19,600 bases of DNA. Origin: an archaeon. Its GTDB lineage: Archaea > Nanobdellota > Nanobdellia > Pacearchaeales > GW2011-AR1. A program made the translations under genes and the position numbers. The stretch's first letter is position 1. Every line of letters begins with the position of its first letter. Positions 6,962 through 13,376 of the stretch are shown here, one piece after another. Where the stretch lies: contig DAHVOT010000011.1 in NCBI GenBank assembly GCA_027318675.1, forward strand, positions 1 to 19,600, written 5' to 3'. The notes under the pieces are model-generated. The model saw nothing but the letters and a program-made list of their open reading frames with translations. It did no database searches and was not told the DNA's origin.

Positions 6962-8065
6962 ATGGCAAATTCATATGAAGAAGGTGAATCTTTTGACTCT
7001 CTTTCATCAAATATTCAGGATATAGATAGAGAATTAGAAGAACTTCTTAAAAAACAGTCAGCTAAGATAAAAATAATGGGTATTGGCGGAGGAGGCAATA
7101 ATTCTTTAAGCAGAATGAGAGAAATTGGAATAAAAGGGGGAGAATTAATTGCAATAAACACAGATGCTCAGGATTTACTTTATGCTAATGCAGATCAGAA
7201 AATACTAATTGGTAAAGAATTAACTCAGGGGTTGGGCGCAGGGAGTAATCCTCAAGTTGGACAAGAAGCAGCTAAAGAATCTGAAGCAGAAATAAAAAAG
7301 AGAATTACTGGCAGCGATATGATTTTCATAACTTGTGGTTTAGGAGGTGGAACAGGAACAGGTGCAGCACCAGTTATAGCAGGAATAGCAAAAAAACAAG
7401 GAGCACTTACAATTGCAATAGTAACACTACCTTTTACAATTGAAGGTAAAAAAAGAATTGAAAATGCTATGAACGGATTAGAAAAATTAGAAGCATTAGT
7501 TGATACATTAATAGTGATCCCGAATGATAAGCTTCTTGAACTTGCACCAGACTTGCCTCTTCAAACTGCATTCAAGATTGCAGATGAAGTTTTAACAAAT
7601 GCAGTTAAGGGAGTAACAGAACTGGTTACTAAGACAGGTTTAGTTAATTTGGATTTTGCAGATGTTAAAGCAGTGATGGTTAATGGAGGGGTTTCTTTAA
7701 TTGGAATGGGTGAAGCAGATAGCCATAATAGGGCTATAGAAGCTGTTGAAAAAGCAATAAATAATCCTCTTTTAGATGTAGATATTTCTAATGCAACAGG
7801 AGCATTAGTTAATGTTATCGGAGGCTCAAATATGAGCCTTGATGAATATAAAACTATAATCGGGACAGTTGGGGAAAAATTAAGCCCAGATGCAAAGTTA
7901 ATTGGAGGAGCTCAGATTGCAGAAGATATGGATAAATCAATACGTGTTCTTTTAATTGTTACAGGAGTTAAATCTTCTCAGATTTTAGGAGGAGGGGAAT
8001 CTCTTGATGCAATAAAAAGAAAAGAGATTGAAGAAGAGTTAGGAATAGATTTTTTTGAAAATTAA
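6962..8065 (+). CDS. ftsZ: Cell division protein FtsZ
   Basis: Tubulin-like GTPase that polymerises into the division ring. MGIGGGGNNSL (about 39-49) begins the nucleotide-binding fold, NTDAQDL (67-73) follows, and GGGTGTG (128-134) is the tubulin signature. The T7-loop-like region near NLDFADVKAVM is intact, as expected for GTP hydrolysis in polymers. The C-terminus ends in EEELGIDFFEN, a short conserved-looking tail that could be the SepF docking peptide (inference). The N-terminal 36 residues before the core are acidic. At 367 residues it is normal size. ATG 6962 was chosen over TTG 6956 from TATA spacing. The next ATG begins 2 nt after the stop, so a two-gene unit is likely. sepF lies in the same cluster at 12270. 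Confidence 0.98.
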   Translation: MANSYEEGESFDSLSSNIQDIDRELEELLKKQSAKIKIMGIGGGGNNSLSRMREIGIKGGELIAINTDAQDLLYANADQKILIGKELTQGLGAGSNPQVGQEAAKESEAEIKKRITGSDMIFITCGLGGGTGTGAAPVIAGIAKKQGALTIAIVTLPFTIEGKKRIENAMNGLEKLEALVDTLIVIPNDKLLELAPDLPLQTAFKIADEVLTNAVKGVTELVTKTGLVNLDFADVKAVMVNGGVSLIGMGEADSHNRAIEAVEKAINNPLLDVDISNATGALVNVIGGSNMSLDEYKTIIGTVGEKLSPDAKLIGGAQIAEDMDKSIRVLLIVTGVKSSQILGGGESLDAIKRKEIEEELGIDFFEN

Positions 8066-8066
8066 A

Positions 8067-8303
8067 ATGCCAATCAAAATGGATGTAACCAAAATGATTG
8101 TAAGCGAAAAACTTAAAGAAGAAGAGAGTTTTTCCTTAGATGAACTTCTTAAAGAAATAGAGACACAGGGTGGTTCGGATCACATTAATGAAGAAGTAAC
8201 TGTTAAGCAATATTTAGATACTCTTAAAGAGGTAGGTCTGTTATCATACAATCCATTAAATAATAGTTATATTGTTATTAAAACATTAAATAAAGAAAAC
8301 TGA
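8067..8303 (+). CDS. Small winged-helix-like protein of unknown function (78 aa)
   Basis: The ATG lies 2 nt after the ftsZ stop codon, so translation is probably coupled. MDVTKMIVSEKLKEEESFS starts a helical, charged protein. The order helix (FSLDELLKEIE), helix (VTVKQYLDTLKEVGLLSY) and strand (SYIVIKTL) resembles a minimal winged-helix fold, but no specific family is recognised. It has no membrane segment. An alternative start is ATG 8079 (MDVTKM). Its position between ftsZ and secE suggests a conserved small gene of this lineage; a role in division or transcription is only a guess. Confidence 0.65.
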   Translation: MPIKMDVTKMIVSEKLKEEESFSLDELLKEIETQGGSDHINEEVTVKQYLDTLKEVGLLSYNPLNNSYIVIKTLNKEN

Positions 8304-8314
8304 GAATTAAATAA

Positions 8315-8323
8315 TTTTAAAAA
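8315..8323 (+). promoter_or_regulatory. TATA box of secE
   Basis: TTTTAAAAA centred about 26 nt before ATG 8345, consistent with leaderless transcription of secE. Confidence 0.5.
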
Positions 8324-8344
8324 CCCCTTACATTTGTTAATAAT

Positions 8345-8524
8345 ATGTTAGAAAAAACAAAATCTTTTTTATTGAAGTGTAAGAGAGTATGGCAGGTTTT
8401 AAAAAAACCAACTAAAAAAGAATTTCAGCTAACAGCAAAAGTCTCAGCAATAGGCATTGGGATTTTAGGATTGTTTGGTTTTATAATCTCAATTATAATG
8501 GGGATAATTAAGTGGGAAATTTAA
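8345..8524 (+). CDS. secE: Preprotein translocase subunit SecE / Sec61-gamma (59 aa)
   Basis: Short gene read directly from the sequence: ATG 8345 to TAA 8522-8524. The amphipathic N-terminal part CKRVWQVLKKPTKKEFQL is the diagnostic SecE/Sec61-gamma motif (basic, KKPtkeEF). A single hydrophobic helix follows at about 31-55 (AIGIGILGLFGFIISIIMGI). SecE clamps the SecY channel in the cytoplasmic membrane. In many archaea secE is directly followed by spt5 and rpl11. Here the same order holds, but about 1.6 kb and three accessory genes lie between. Confidence 0.93.
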   Translation: MLEKTKSFLLKCKRVWQVLKKPTKKEFQLTAKVSAIGIGILGLFGFIISIIMGIIKWEI

Positions 8525-8615
8525 ATAATCTTAATTTGTAATTCCTTTTTATTATTTTCAATAATTATCTTAAATAATACAAGTTTTTATTAATTCAATT
8601 TGATAGAGTTTATTT

Positions 8616-8933
8616 ATGAAAAATATCCTAGAGTATCAACAAATTTACAGATTAATTCTTTCTGATGAAGGTTATAATGGGATGTATCTTGGAAAAAAAA
8701 TCTCTCCAGACAGACTAGGAGTAGATAATTTAATTTTAGTTGAAAAACCACTTCTTTTAAAGGAAAGATTCAAAGAAATTATCCTGGATTTTTCACTTAT
8801 TAAATTTAAAAAATATAGATTTAATGAAAAAGGTAAATTAATTTTAATTCCTCCTTATGAAAATATTTATAATTTCAAGCCAGGAGAAAAAGAATATCTT
8901 GAAGAGTTGCTAAAGAAGATTCCAAAGGAATAA
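8616..8933 (+). CDS. Hypothetical protein (105 aa)
   Basis: No family is recognised. The product is soluble, rich in Lys, Leu and Ile, with a central aliphatic stretch (LILVEKPLLLKERFKEIILDF) and a Pro-containing turn (LILIPPYENIY), ending in an acidic-basic helix (EKEYLEELLKKI). There is no signal peptide. A TTTTTATT box near 8584-8591 lies about 28 nt before the ATG. It is one of three genes placed between secE and spt5 and has its own promoter, so it is probably an independent insertion into this cluster. Confidence 0.62.
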   Translation: MKNILEYQQIYRLILSDEGYNGMYLGKKISPDRLGVDNLILVEKPLLLKERFKEIILDFSLIKFKKYRFNEKGKLILIPPYENIYNFKPGEKEYLEELLKKIPKE

Positions 8934-8951
8934 GAAGTTTCATGTAGCCAA

Positions 8952-8964
8952 ACTTTTTTAAAAG
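8952..8964 (+). promoter_or_regulatory. TATA-like box of the secreted-protein gene at 9024
   Basis: CTTTTTTAAAAGC is a TATA-like element. Transcription would start near 8985, leaving a leader of about 40 nt that holds the GGAGGT ribosome-binding site. Confidence 0.45.
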
Positions 8965-9007
8965 CTGATTGCTATGTAAAATTAAGCAAAATATTTAATG
9001 TTTTGAA

Positions 9008-9014
9008 AGGAGGT
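9008..9014 (+). promoter_or_regulatory. Shine-Dalgarno site of the secreted-protein gene
   Basis: AGGAGGT lies 9 nt before ATG 9024. It decides the start: the upstream in-frame TTG at 9003 lies before the site and is not used. Confidence 0.75.
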
Positions 9015-9023
9015 GTGGATATA

Positions 9024-9674
9024 ATGAACAAATCATTTATGTATTTTTTTGTATTTTTTCTAGCAGTCTCTTTTGTTTTTGCAGCAGCAGATGATGTTGT
9101 AACAGGAACAGGAGGTTCTGGAAATCCAGATATACAAGCAGTTGCTTATGGGACTGAAGGTTCAGGCAATCTAGAATCTGGAAACGATAATGCTAATGGT
9201 TCTCAAGAAGGTAATTTAGTAGCAACGCAAACCCAAAACAAGGGAGAAGCTTCTCAACTACAAGTTCAAACTAGTTCTGAATTTGGTTCAACAATTCGTT
9301 CTCAAGATGGAAAATCAGAAGCAAAGACAGAAATGAAAATGTCTCAAGGTGAAGATGGAAAAACTTATGCACAACTTTCAAATGGAATGAATGCAGAAGT
9401 TAAAGTTATGCCAGACACTGCTTCTGAAAAAGCTTTAGAAGTTTTAGGAGCAAAATGTGAAGAAAGAGGTTGTCAAATAGAACTTAAAGAAGTTGGAAAA
9501 GGAGAAGAAATCAAAGCAGCTTATGAAGTTAAAGCTCAAAAACAAGTTAAAGTTCTTGGTTTTATTAAAGCTCAAATGAGGACTCAAGCACAAGTAGATG
9601 CTGGAACTGGAGAAGTTGTAAAAACAAGAAATGTTTGGTGGGGATTTTTAGCTAAGAAGAACCTAGAGGAATAA
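9024..9674 (+). CDS. Secreted protein of unknown function with Gly/Ser/Asn-rich N-terminal region (216 aa)
   Basis: A signal peptide is clear: MNKSFMYFFVFFLAVSFVFA, with probable cleavage after the AAA at about 21-23. The mature N-terminus is low complexity with repeated TGGSGN, TEGSGN and LESGN units, then Gln- and Ser-rich sequence. From about residue 85 a charged domain follows (KSEAKTEMKMSQGEDGK). It contains two Cys in KCEERGCQ, which could form a disulfide outside the cell, and ends with VRNVWWGF-like aromatic sequence near the C-terminus. No family is recognised and there is no membrane anchor. A strong ribosome-binding site and a long T-rich tract after the gene suggest a separately and well expressed transcript. 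Confidence 0.72.
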   Translation: MNKSFMYFFVFFLAVSFVFAAADDVVTGTGGSGNPDIQAVAYGTEGSGNLESGNDNANGSQEGNLVATQTQNKGEASQLQVQTSSEFGSTIRSQDGKSEAKTEMKMSQGEDGKTYAQLSNGMNAEVKVMPDTASEKALEVLGAKCEERGCQIELKEVGKGEEIKAAYEVKAQKQVKVLGFIKAQMRTQAQVDAGTGEVVKTRNVWWGFLAKKNLEE

Positions 9675-9677
9675 ACA

Positions 9678-9709
9678 TTTTTTATTTTTATTTTTTCTTA
9701 ATTTTGTTT
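9678..9709 (+). terminator. T-rich archaeal terminator after the secreted-protein gene
   Basis: Several runs of four to seven T directly follow the stop codon (9672-9674), the usual form of archaeal transcription terminators. No hairpin is needed. Confidence 0.6.
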
Positions 9710-9759
9710 ATCATTTTAATAATATAAATTCTTATTAATCTATTTCGCAATTATCTTTT

Positions 9760-10050
9760 ATGGATTGGCCTTTAATATATGGAAAGATATATAACATTGA
9801 GTTAGGTTGTGCTCCTGTTAAAAAAGGGGTTTACATAGGAAGAGTATACTCAAATAAAAGATATACAAAAAGCGTTTATTCTTTTCTTTTTAAAAATAGA
9901 TTAGAAAATCCAGAGGTATATACTGGCTCTTATAAGAATATAAAAGAGAATTTAGATGGAGCTATTAATATAAAATTCCCAATTAAGAGAAAACTTAACA
10001 ATTTGGAGAGAGAAATTGCTAAAGAGATTCTAATTAGATGCAATATTTAG
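9760..10050 (+). CDS. Hypothetical protein (96 aa)
   Basis: Not recognised. It is a small basic protein (many Lys and Arg), soluble, with a beta-rich N-terminal half (YGKIYNIELG, KKGVYIGRVYSNKRY) and a helical C-terminus (KLNNLEREIAKEILIR). An AT-rich box (AATATAAATT, about 9720-9729) lies upstream but somewhat farther from the ATG than usual. It is the last of three genes between secE and spt5. No function is assigned. Confidence 0.6.
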   Translation: MDWPLIYGKIYNIELGCAPVKKGVYIGRVYSNKRYTKSVYSFLFKNRLENPEVYTGSYKNIKENLDGAINIKFPIKRKLNNLEREIAKEILIRCNI

Positions 10051-10063
10051 GGCTAACCAAACT

Positions 10064-10071
10064 TTTATAAA
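10064..10071 (+). promoter_or_regulatory. TATA box of the spt5-rpl11 operon
   Basis: TTTATAAA. The expected transcription start, about 25 nt downstream, falls near 10092-10095. That leaves a leader of about 50 nt before ATG 10144, unlike the leaderless genes around it. Confidence 0.6.
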
Positions 10072-10094
10072 CACACAATTTTTTAAATTATCAT

Positions 10095-10119
10095 CTACTT
10101 CTTAGATGTTAGGAAGTAG
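10095..10119 (+). promoter_or_regulatory. Hairpin at the 5' end of the spt5-rpl11 leader
   Basis: CTACTTC (10095-10101) pairs exactly with GAAGTAG (10113-10119). Inner bases add T-G, T-A and A-T pairs, giving a stem of about 10 bp with a 5-nt loop. It begins at the predicted transcription start and could be a regulatory or stabilising element. Function is inferred only from position. Confidence 0.45.
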
Positions 10120-10143
10120 TTGGAACACAACAGGGAAAACAAA

Positions 10144-10599
10144 ATGATTTTCATAATAAAAGTAACAACAAATAAAGAAGAACGTGCCGTCGATATGATT
10201 GCAGACAGAGCAAAAAAGAAAAATCTTAATGTATATTCTGTTTTAAGACCTCATGGATTAAGAGGATATATTTTTCTTGAATCAGAAGACAGAGACTCTG
10301 CAGAAGAAGCAGTTTTTAATTTACCTTATGTAAAAGGAATAATTGGAAAAACAATTGAATATTCAGAAATACAAGGAATGGTCCAGCCAACAATTGAAAG
10401 TGTTTCTATAAAAGAAGGAGATATTGTAGAAATGATTGGTTCAACTCTTAAAGGTGAAAAGGCGAAAGTTTTAAGAATAGACAAGCAGAAAGAAGAAGTT
10501 GTTGTTAGCTTGTTTGGAGCAGTTGTTCCATTACCAGTAACAGTCAAAATAGATAATATTAAAGTTATCAGACGTGAGGATTTAGAAAATGATAATTAA
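10144..10599 (+). CDS. spt5: Transcription elongation factor Spt5 (archaeal NusG)
   Basis: Spt5 binds the RNA polymerase clamp with Spt4 and increases processivity. The NGN domain occupies about 1-85 (MIFIIKVTTNKEERAVDMI, RPHGLRGYIFLESED, then LPYVKGIIG). A KOW domain follows at about 92-135 (IKEGDIVEMIGSTLKGEKAKVLRI, then VSLFGAVVPLPVTV). At 151 residues it is standard archaeal length. ATG 10144 was chosen over TTG 10120 because it starts directly at the NGN strand and the TTG overlaps the leader hairpin. Its last 11 nt overlap the start of rpl11, a typical coupled pair. Confidence 0.96.
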   Translation: MIFIIKVTTNKEERAVDMIADRAKKKNLNVYSVLRPHGLRGYIFLESEDRDSAEEAVFNLPYVKGIIGKTIEYSEIQGMVQPTIESVSIKEGDIVEMIGSTLKGEKAKVLRIDKQKEEVVVSLFGAVVPLPVTVKIDNIKVIRREDLENDN

Positions 10600-11278
10600 G
10601 ATTTTAGCAGACGGGGGGGCAATGAAGCCTGGTCCTGCTTTAAGCCAGAAATTAGGTCCTGCAGGAATTCCAATAAATCAAGTTATTCAAAAAATAAATG
10701 AGGCTACTTCTGACTTCCAAGGATTGAAAGTCCCTGTTGAATTAGACGTTAATGCTAAAACAAAAACATTTGAGGTTAAAATATTCTCACCTCCTGTATC
10801 TGGGCTTCTTAAAAAAGAATTAGGTATTGCTAAAGGTTCTGGGGCTCAACTTAAAAATATAGTTGGAAATGCCTCTATTGAGCAAATAATTCTCGTAGCA
10901 AAAACAAAAATGCAGAATTTATTATGTAAAGACTTAAAATCTGCTGTTAAAGTTGTTGTAGGTACTTGTGTAAGCTTAGGAATATTAATTGAAAATAAAC
11001 CGGCTAAAGAAATTGAAAGAGATATTGAAGCTGGGAAGTATGATAAAGAAATTGCTCAGGTGAAAACAGAAACTTCTCCAGAAAAGAAAAAGATGTTAAG
11101 TGAATATTTCAAAGAAGTTCAAAAGAAACAAGATTTAATGTTGAAACAAGAACAAGCTGCTAAAGAAGCAGCAGAACAGGCTGCCCCTGCAGCAACAACT
11201 GCAACTCCTGCAGCAGCTGCATCCTCTGCAAAAGCAGCTCCAGCAGCAAAAGCTAAAGAGCCTGCAAAGAAAAAATAA
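10589..11278 (+). CDS. rpl11: Ribosomal protein L11 (uL11) with Ala/Lys-rich C-terminal tail
   Basis: uL11 binds the GTPase-associated centre of 23S rRNA and the stalk base. The N-terminal domain carries GGAMKPGPALSQKLGPAGIP (about 9-28). The C-terminal RNA-binding domain contains KELGIAKGSG and the VVGTCVSLGI strand (to about 132). The conserved body ends near residue 160. A charged helix and a tail made almost only of Ala, Lys, Pro, Thr and Ser run from about 187 to 229. The gene overlaps spt5 by 11 nt. rpl1 and rpl10, which often follow in other archaea, are absent; a tRNA gene comes next. Confidence 0.97.
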   Translation: MIIKILADGGAMKPGPALSQKLGPAGIPINQVIQKINEATSDFQGLKVPVELDVNAKTKTFEVKIFSPPVSGLLKKELGIAKGSGAQLKNIVGNASIEQIILVAKTKMQNLLCKDLKSAVKVVVGTCVSLGILIENKPAKEIERDIEAGKYDKEIAQVKTETSPEKKKMLSEYFKEVQKKQDLMLKQEQAAKEAAEQAAPAATTATPAAAASSAKAAPAAKAKEPAKKK

Positions 11279-11280
11279 AT

Positions 11281-11322
11281 TAGCTAATCAAATACTTTAT
11301 AAATTGTCATTAGCTATTTTTT
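11281..11322 (+). terminator. Inverted repeat plus T6 after rpl11, enclosing the tRNA TATA box
   Basis: TAGCTAAT (11281-11288) and ATTAGCTA (11309-11316) are exact inverted repeats, followed at once by six T. This looks like a stem-loop terminator for the rpl11 transcript. The 20-nt loop contains CTTTATAAA, the likely TATA box of the tRNA gene. Confidence 0.4.
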
Positions 11323-11327
11323 CATGA

Positions 11328-11401
11328 GGGGTTATGGGGTAATCTGGTTAGCCTTCGAGGTTTGGGACTTCGCGATCCCGGTTCAAATCCGGGTAGCCCC
11401 A
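11328..11401 (+). tRNA. tRNA-Pro, anticodon UGG
   Basis: Complete cloverleaf. The acceptor stem GGGGTTA/TAGCCCC (one G-U) is followed by discriminator A at 11401. The D-arm has GG in its loop. The anticodon stem CGAGG/CTTCG encloses the loop TTTGGGA with anticodon TGG (UGG, reading CCN proline codons) and G37. The T-arm is CCCGG-TTCAAAT-CCGGG. No intron, and no encoded CCA is visible (the following bases are CTT). A CTTTATAAA box at 11295-11303 lies about 29 nt upstream. Confidence 0.96.
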
Positions 11402-11428
11402 CTTAAATAAAAAAACTGAAAGATTAAA

Positions 11429-11644
11429 ATGACAACAAAATCCAAAAAAACAAAATCTGCAGGAAGATTCGGAGCAAGATATGGAAAAAGAGTCAGAGAT
11501 AGATTAGTCCAAGTAGAGTCAAAACAGAGAAAAAAACAGAAATGTCCTTTTTGTAAAAAGCTAGGAGTTAAAAGATTAGCTAGCGGAATTTGGCATTGTA
11601 CCAAATGCAATAAAAAATTTGCAGGAGACAGTTATACTGTTTAA
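11429..11644 (+). CDS. rpl37ae: Ribosomal protein L37Ae (eL43)
   Basis: 71-residue zinc-ribbon protein of the large subunit. The basic N-terminus contains AGRFGARYGKRVRDRL, typical of eL43. Zinc ligands are C39/C42 (CPFC) and C57/C60 (CTKC). The start lies 27 nt after the tRNA-Pro gene with only a weak TATA-like CTTAAATAA between them, so it may be co-transcribed with the tRNA or driven by that element. rpoP follows after 13 nt, an order common in archaea. Confidence 0.96.
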   Translation: MTTKSKKTKSAGRFGARYGKRVRDRLVQVESKQRKKQKCPFCKKLGVKRLASGIWHCTKCNKKFAGDSYTV

Positions 11645-11657
11645 AGAATAATATAAA

Positions 11658-11795
11658 ATGGCAACATATAAATGTTTTAAATGCGGAAAGAAAGTTACAG
11701 ATAAAAATCTTGAAAAAAGATTTCTTTGCCCTTTTTGTGGAAGCAAGATTTTTTTCAAGCCACGAACAAAAGTTAAAGTAATTAAGGCAGAGTAA
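11658..11795 (+). CDS. rpoP: DNA-directed RNA polymerase subunit P (Rpo12)
   Basis: Short gene read directly from the sequence: ATG 11658 to TAA 11793-11795, 45 residues. MATYKCFKCGKKV and FLCPFCGSKIFFKPR form the zinc ribbon of the Rpb12/RpoP family, with C6/C9 and C24/C27. The basic tail continues to the stop. The product is a small structural subunit of the archaeal RNA polymerase assembly platform. It lies between rpl37ae (13 nt) and prefoldin beta (28 nt), a gene order typical of archaea. Confidence 0.94.
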   Translation: MATYKCFKCGKKVTDKNLEKRFLCPFCGSKIFFKPRTKVKVIKAE

Positions 11796-11823
11796 TCCGT
11801 AAAGTAAAATAATATTTATTAAA

Positions 11824-12138
11824 ATGAAAGAAAAAAATATTCAGGAAATACAATTTTTAGAACAAGGATTACAAAATTTATTGTTCCAGAAGCAAGCTTT
11901 TCAGATGGAATTATCTGAAACAAAAGAAGCTTTATCTGAATTAGAAAAATCTAAGGATGATGTTTTCAAGATAATTGGACAGATTATGCTTAGAACAGAT
12001 AAATCTAAGGTAAAAGAAGAAATTCTTTCTAAAATAAAGATATTTGAATTAAGGATAAATGAACTTGAAAAACAAGAAGCATCTCTCACTTTAAGAATAG
12101 AGAAAATAAGAGACGATGATTTAAAGAAATCTAAGTAA
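11824..12138 (+). CDS. pfdB: Prefoldin beta subunit
   Basis: Prefoldin is a jellyfish-shaped chaperone that passes unfolded proteins to the thermosome; archaeal complexes contain four beta and two alpha subunits. The 104-residue product has two long coiled-coil helices (about 4-44 and 62-100). The central hairpin strands DDVFKIIGQIMLRTDKSKVK match the conserved beta-subunit strands (V-K-I-G-x-I-M-x). It follows rpoP in the same transcript, as in many archaea. Confidence 0.92.
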   Translation: MKEKNIQEIQFLEQGLQNLLFQKQAFQMELSETKEALSELEKSKDDVFKIIGQIMLRTDKSKVKEEILSKIKIFELRINELEKQEASLTLRIEKIRDDDLKKSK

Positions 12139-12240
12139 AATTTCTATTTTTTGTTTCAATTTCACCTTTTTTACATTATTTATTTAAAATTTAACTTATT
12201 ACTATATAAAGATAAAAATATCTAAAAAAAATCCGAAATC

Positions 12241-12248
12241 TTTATAAA
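12241..12248 (+). promoter_or_regulatory. TATA box of sepF
   Basis: TTTATAAA centred 25.5 nt before the sepF ATG, so the gene is probably leaderless and separately promoted from the ribosomal/prefoldin unit. Confidence 0.65.
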
Positions 12249-12269
12249 TCTCTCAATTATAAATTTATC

Positions 12270-12659
12270 ATGGTGTTTGAAAAAATAAAAAAAGCTTTTT
12301 CAATGTCTGGTGGAAGAGATGGAGATGAATATATTGAAATCGATTTAACCAAGGAAGAAAGAGATAATAAAGTAATGGTTAAGCTTTTCACTCTAAAGCA
12401 ATATGAGGATATCAATGAAGTTCTTAATGCTTTAAGAGAAGGCTATACAATTACCATCGTTGAGATAAAGACTTTGAAACAAAAAGACCCTATTGAACTA
12501 AAAAGAGCAATATCTAAGCTTAAGAAGACAACTGATGCTCTTGAGGGTACAATTGCTGGATTTGGAGAGAACTTAGTTATAGCAACACCTTCTTTCGCAA
12601 AGATACAGAAGGTTGAGAAACCAAAACCAGAAACAAAGGATAAATACGAAGATTATTGA
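12270..12659 (+). CDS. sepF: Archaeal SepF, FtsZ membrane anchor
   Basis: SepF tethers FtsZ filaments to the membrane during archaeal division. The N-terminus MVFEKIKKAFSM is a short amphipathic helix suited to membrane binding. It is followed by a linker (SGGRDGDEYIEIDL) and the SepF alpha/beta core at about 34-108 (VMVKLFTLKQYEDINEVLNA, then ITIVEIKTL, DPIELKRAISKLKKTTDAL, EGTIAGFGENLVIATP). The C-terminal 20 residues are charged and Pro-rich. Length 129. Its likely partner FtsZ is encoded 4.2 kb upstream in the same orientation, with export and translation genes between. Confidence 0.93.
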   Translation: MVFEKIKKAFSMSGGRDGDEYIEIDLTKEERDNKVMVKLFTLKQYEDINEVLNALREGYTITIVEIKTLKQKDPIELKRAISKLKKTTDALEGTIAGFGENLVIATPSFAKIQKVEKPKPETKDKYEDY

Positions 12660-12696
12660 TTTTTCTTTTAATCCAGAATTGAATTGTACTATTCTG

Positions 12697-12744
12697 AACT
12701 AGTTTATTTAGAAATTCTCAATTAATTGAGAGTTTTAGCTAGTT
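12697..12744. repeat. Compound dyad between convergent genes
   Basis: A perfect 16-bp palindrome (TCTCAATT-AATTGAGA, 12716-12731) is nested inside a second inverted repeat, AACTAG (12697-12702) and CTAGTT (12739-12744). It lies between the convergent sepF and the membrane-protein gene, where a bidirectional terminator or protein-binding site would be expected. The 142-bp gap otherwise contains only AT-rich sequence. Confidence 0.45.
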
Positions 12745-12801
12745 GTTTATTTTCCCTATTATAATATAGGAGATGTAGATTAATGTTTGATTTCTGTATT
12801 A

Positions 12802-13194
12802 TTATACATTAGTTATAGAAAATAGTGTCTTTAATGCCACAATGATTGTTGCAGGTACAAAAAGCACTATTAAAGCCCCAAAAATTGTTGAAATTAAATC
12901 CCCCATACCTATTCCTATAAGTGAACCGCTTACACTTTCCATTCCAAATCTGCTTACTATAACTAATACTGCTCCAGAAACAAGGAAGGTTTGAGAATCT
13001 TTGCCAGATACATTTACCTTTATTCCAACAATTATACCCAATATTAATAATATAGCGTATATTGGTGCACTGTAGGTAGCTATTTTAGTTATAGGTATAA
13101 AGAATGCTGTTGCAAAACCTATGATAACTGCTAAAACAACGCCTATAAGAAATAACCATGCAGCTACAACATTTTCATGAGATCTTATTGACAT
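12802..13194 (-). CDS. Small four-helix membrane protein of unknown function
   Basis: 130 residues with four hydrophobic segments: about 10-32 (AAWLFLIGVVLAVIIGFATA), 40-58 (YSAPIYAILLILGIIVGI), 69-82 (FLVSGAVLVIVS) and 92-124 (LIGIGMGDLISTIFGALIVL and onward). Short charged loops contain VNVSGKDSQTF. No catalytic motif is seen. The TTATATAAA box at 13235-13243 lies about 45 nt upstream of the ATG, giving a leader of about 20 nt. It is divergent from the large secreted protein at 13377 and may belong to the surface region by position only. Confidence 0.75.
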   Translation of the reverse strand: MSIRSHENVVAAWLFLIGVVLAVIIGFATAFFIPITKIATYSAPIYAILLILGIIVGIKVNVSGKDSQTFLVSGAVLVIVSRFGMESVSGSLIGIGMGDLISTIFGALIVLFVPATIIVALKTLFSITNV

Positions 13195-13341
13195 TTTGTT
13201 TAACCCTTTTTTACAAGATAAGTTAGTCTTTAAATTATATAAACTTTTTGAAACGCAATTTATCGACGTAAAAATATAATTTATTTTTTATATTTTTGCA
13301 AAATATATGTAAAAAAAGATATATCCTAAAAAACAGAAATA

Positions 13342-13349
13342 TTTATAAA
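13342..13349 (+). promoter_or_regulatory. TATA box of the large secreted protein
   Basis: TTTATAAA about 31 nt before ATG 13377; the expected mRNA would have a leader of only a few nt. Confidence 0.55.
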
Positions 13350-13376
13350 CCATAGTAACTCTGGAATGATTACAAA

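Noticed and set aside
10120..10143. TTG start for spt5 at 10120
   Set aside because: It falls at the edge of the leader hairpin, adds residues that do not fit the NGN domain, and has no ribosome-binding site.
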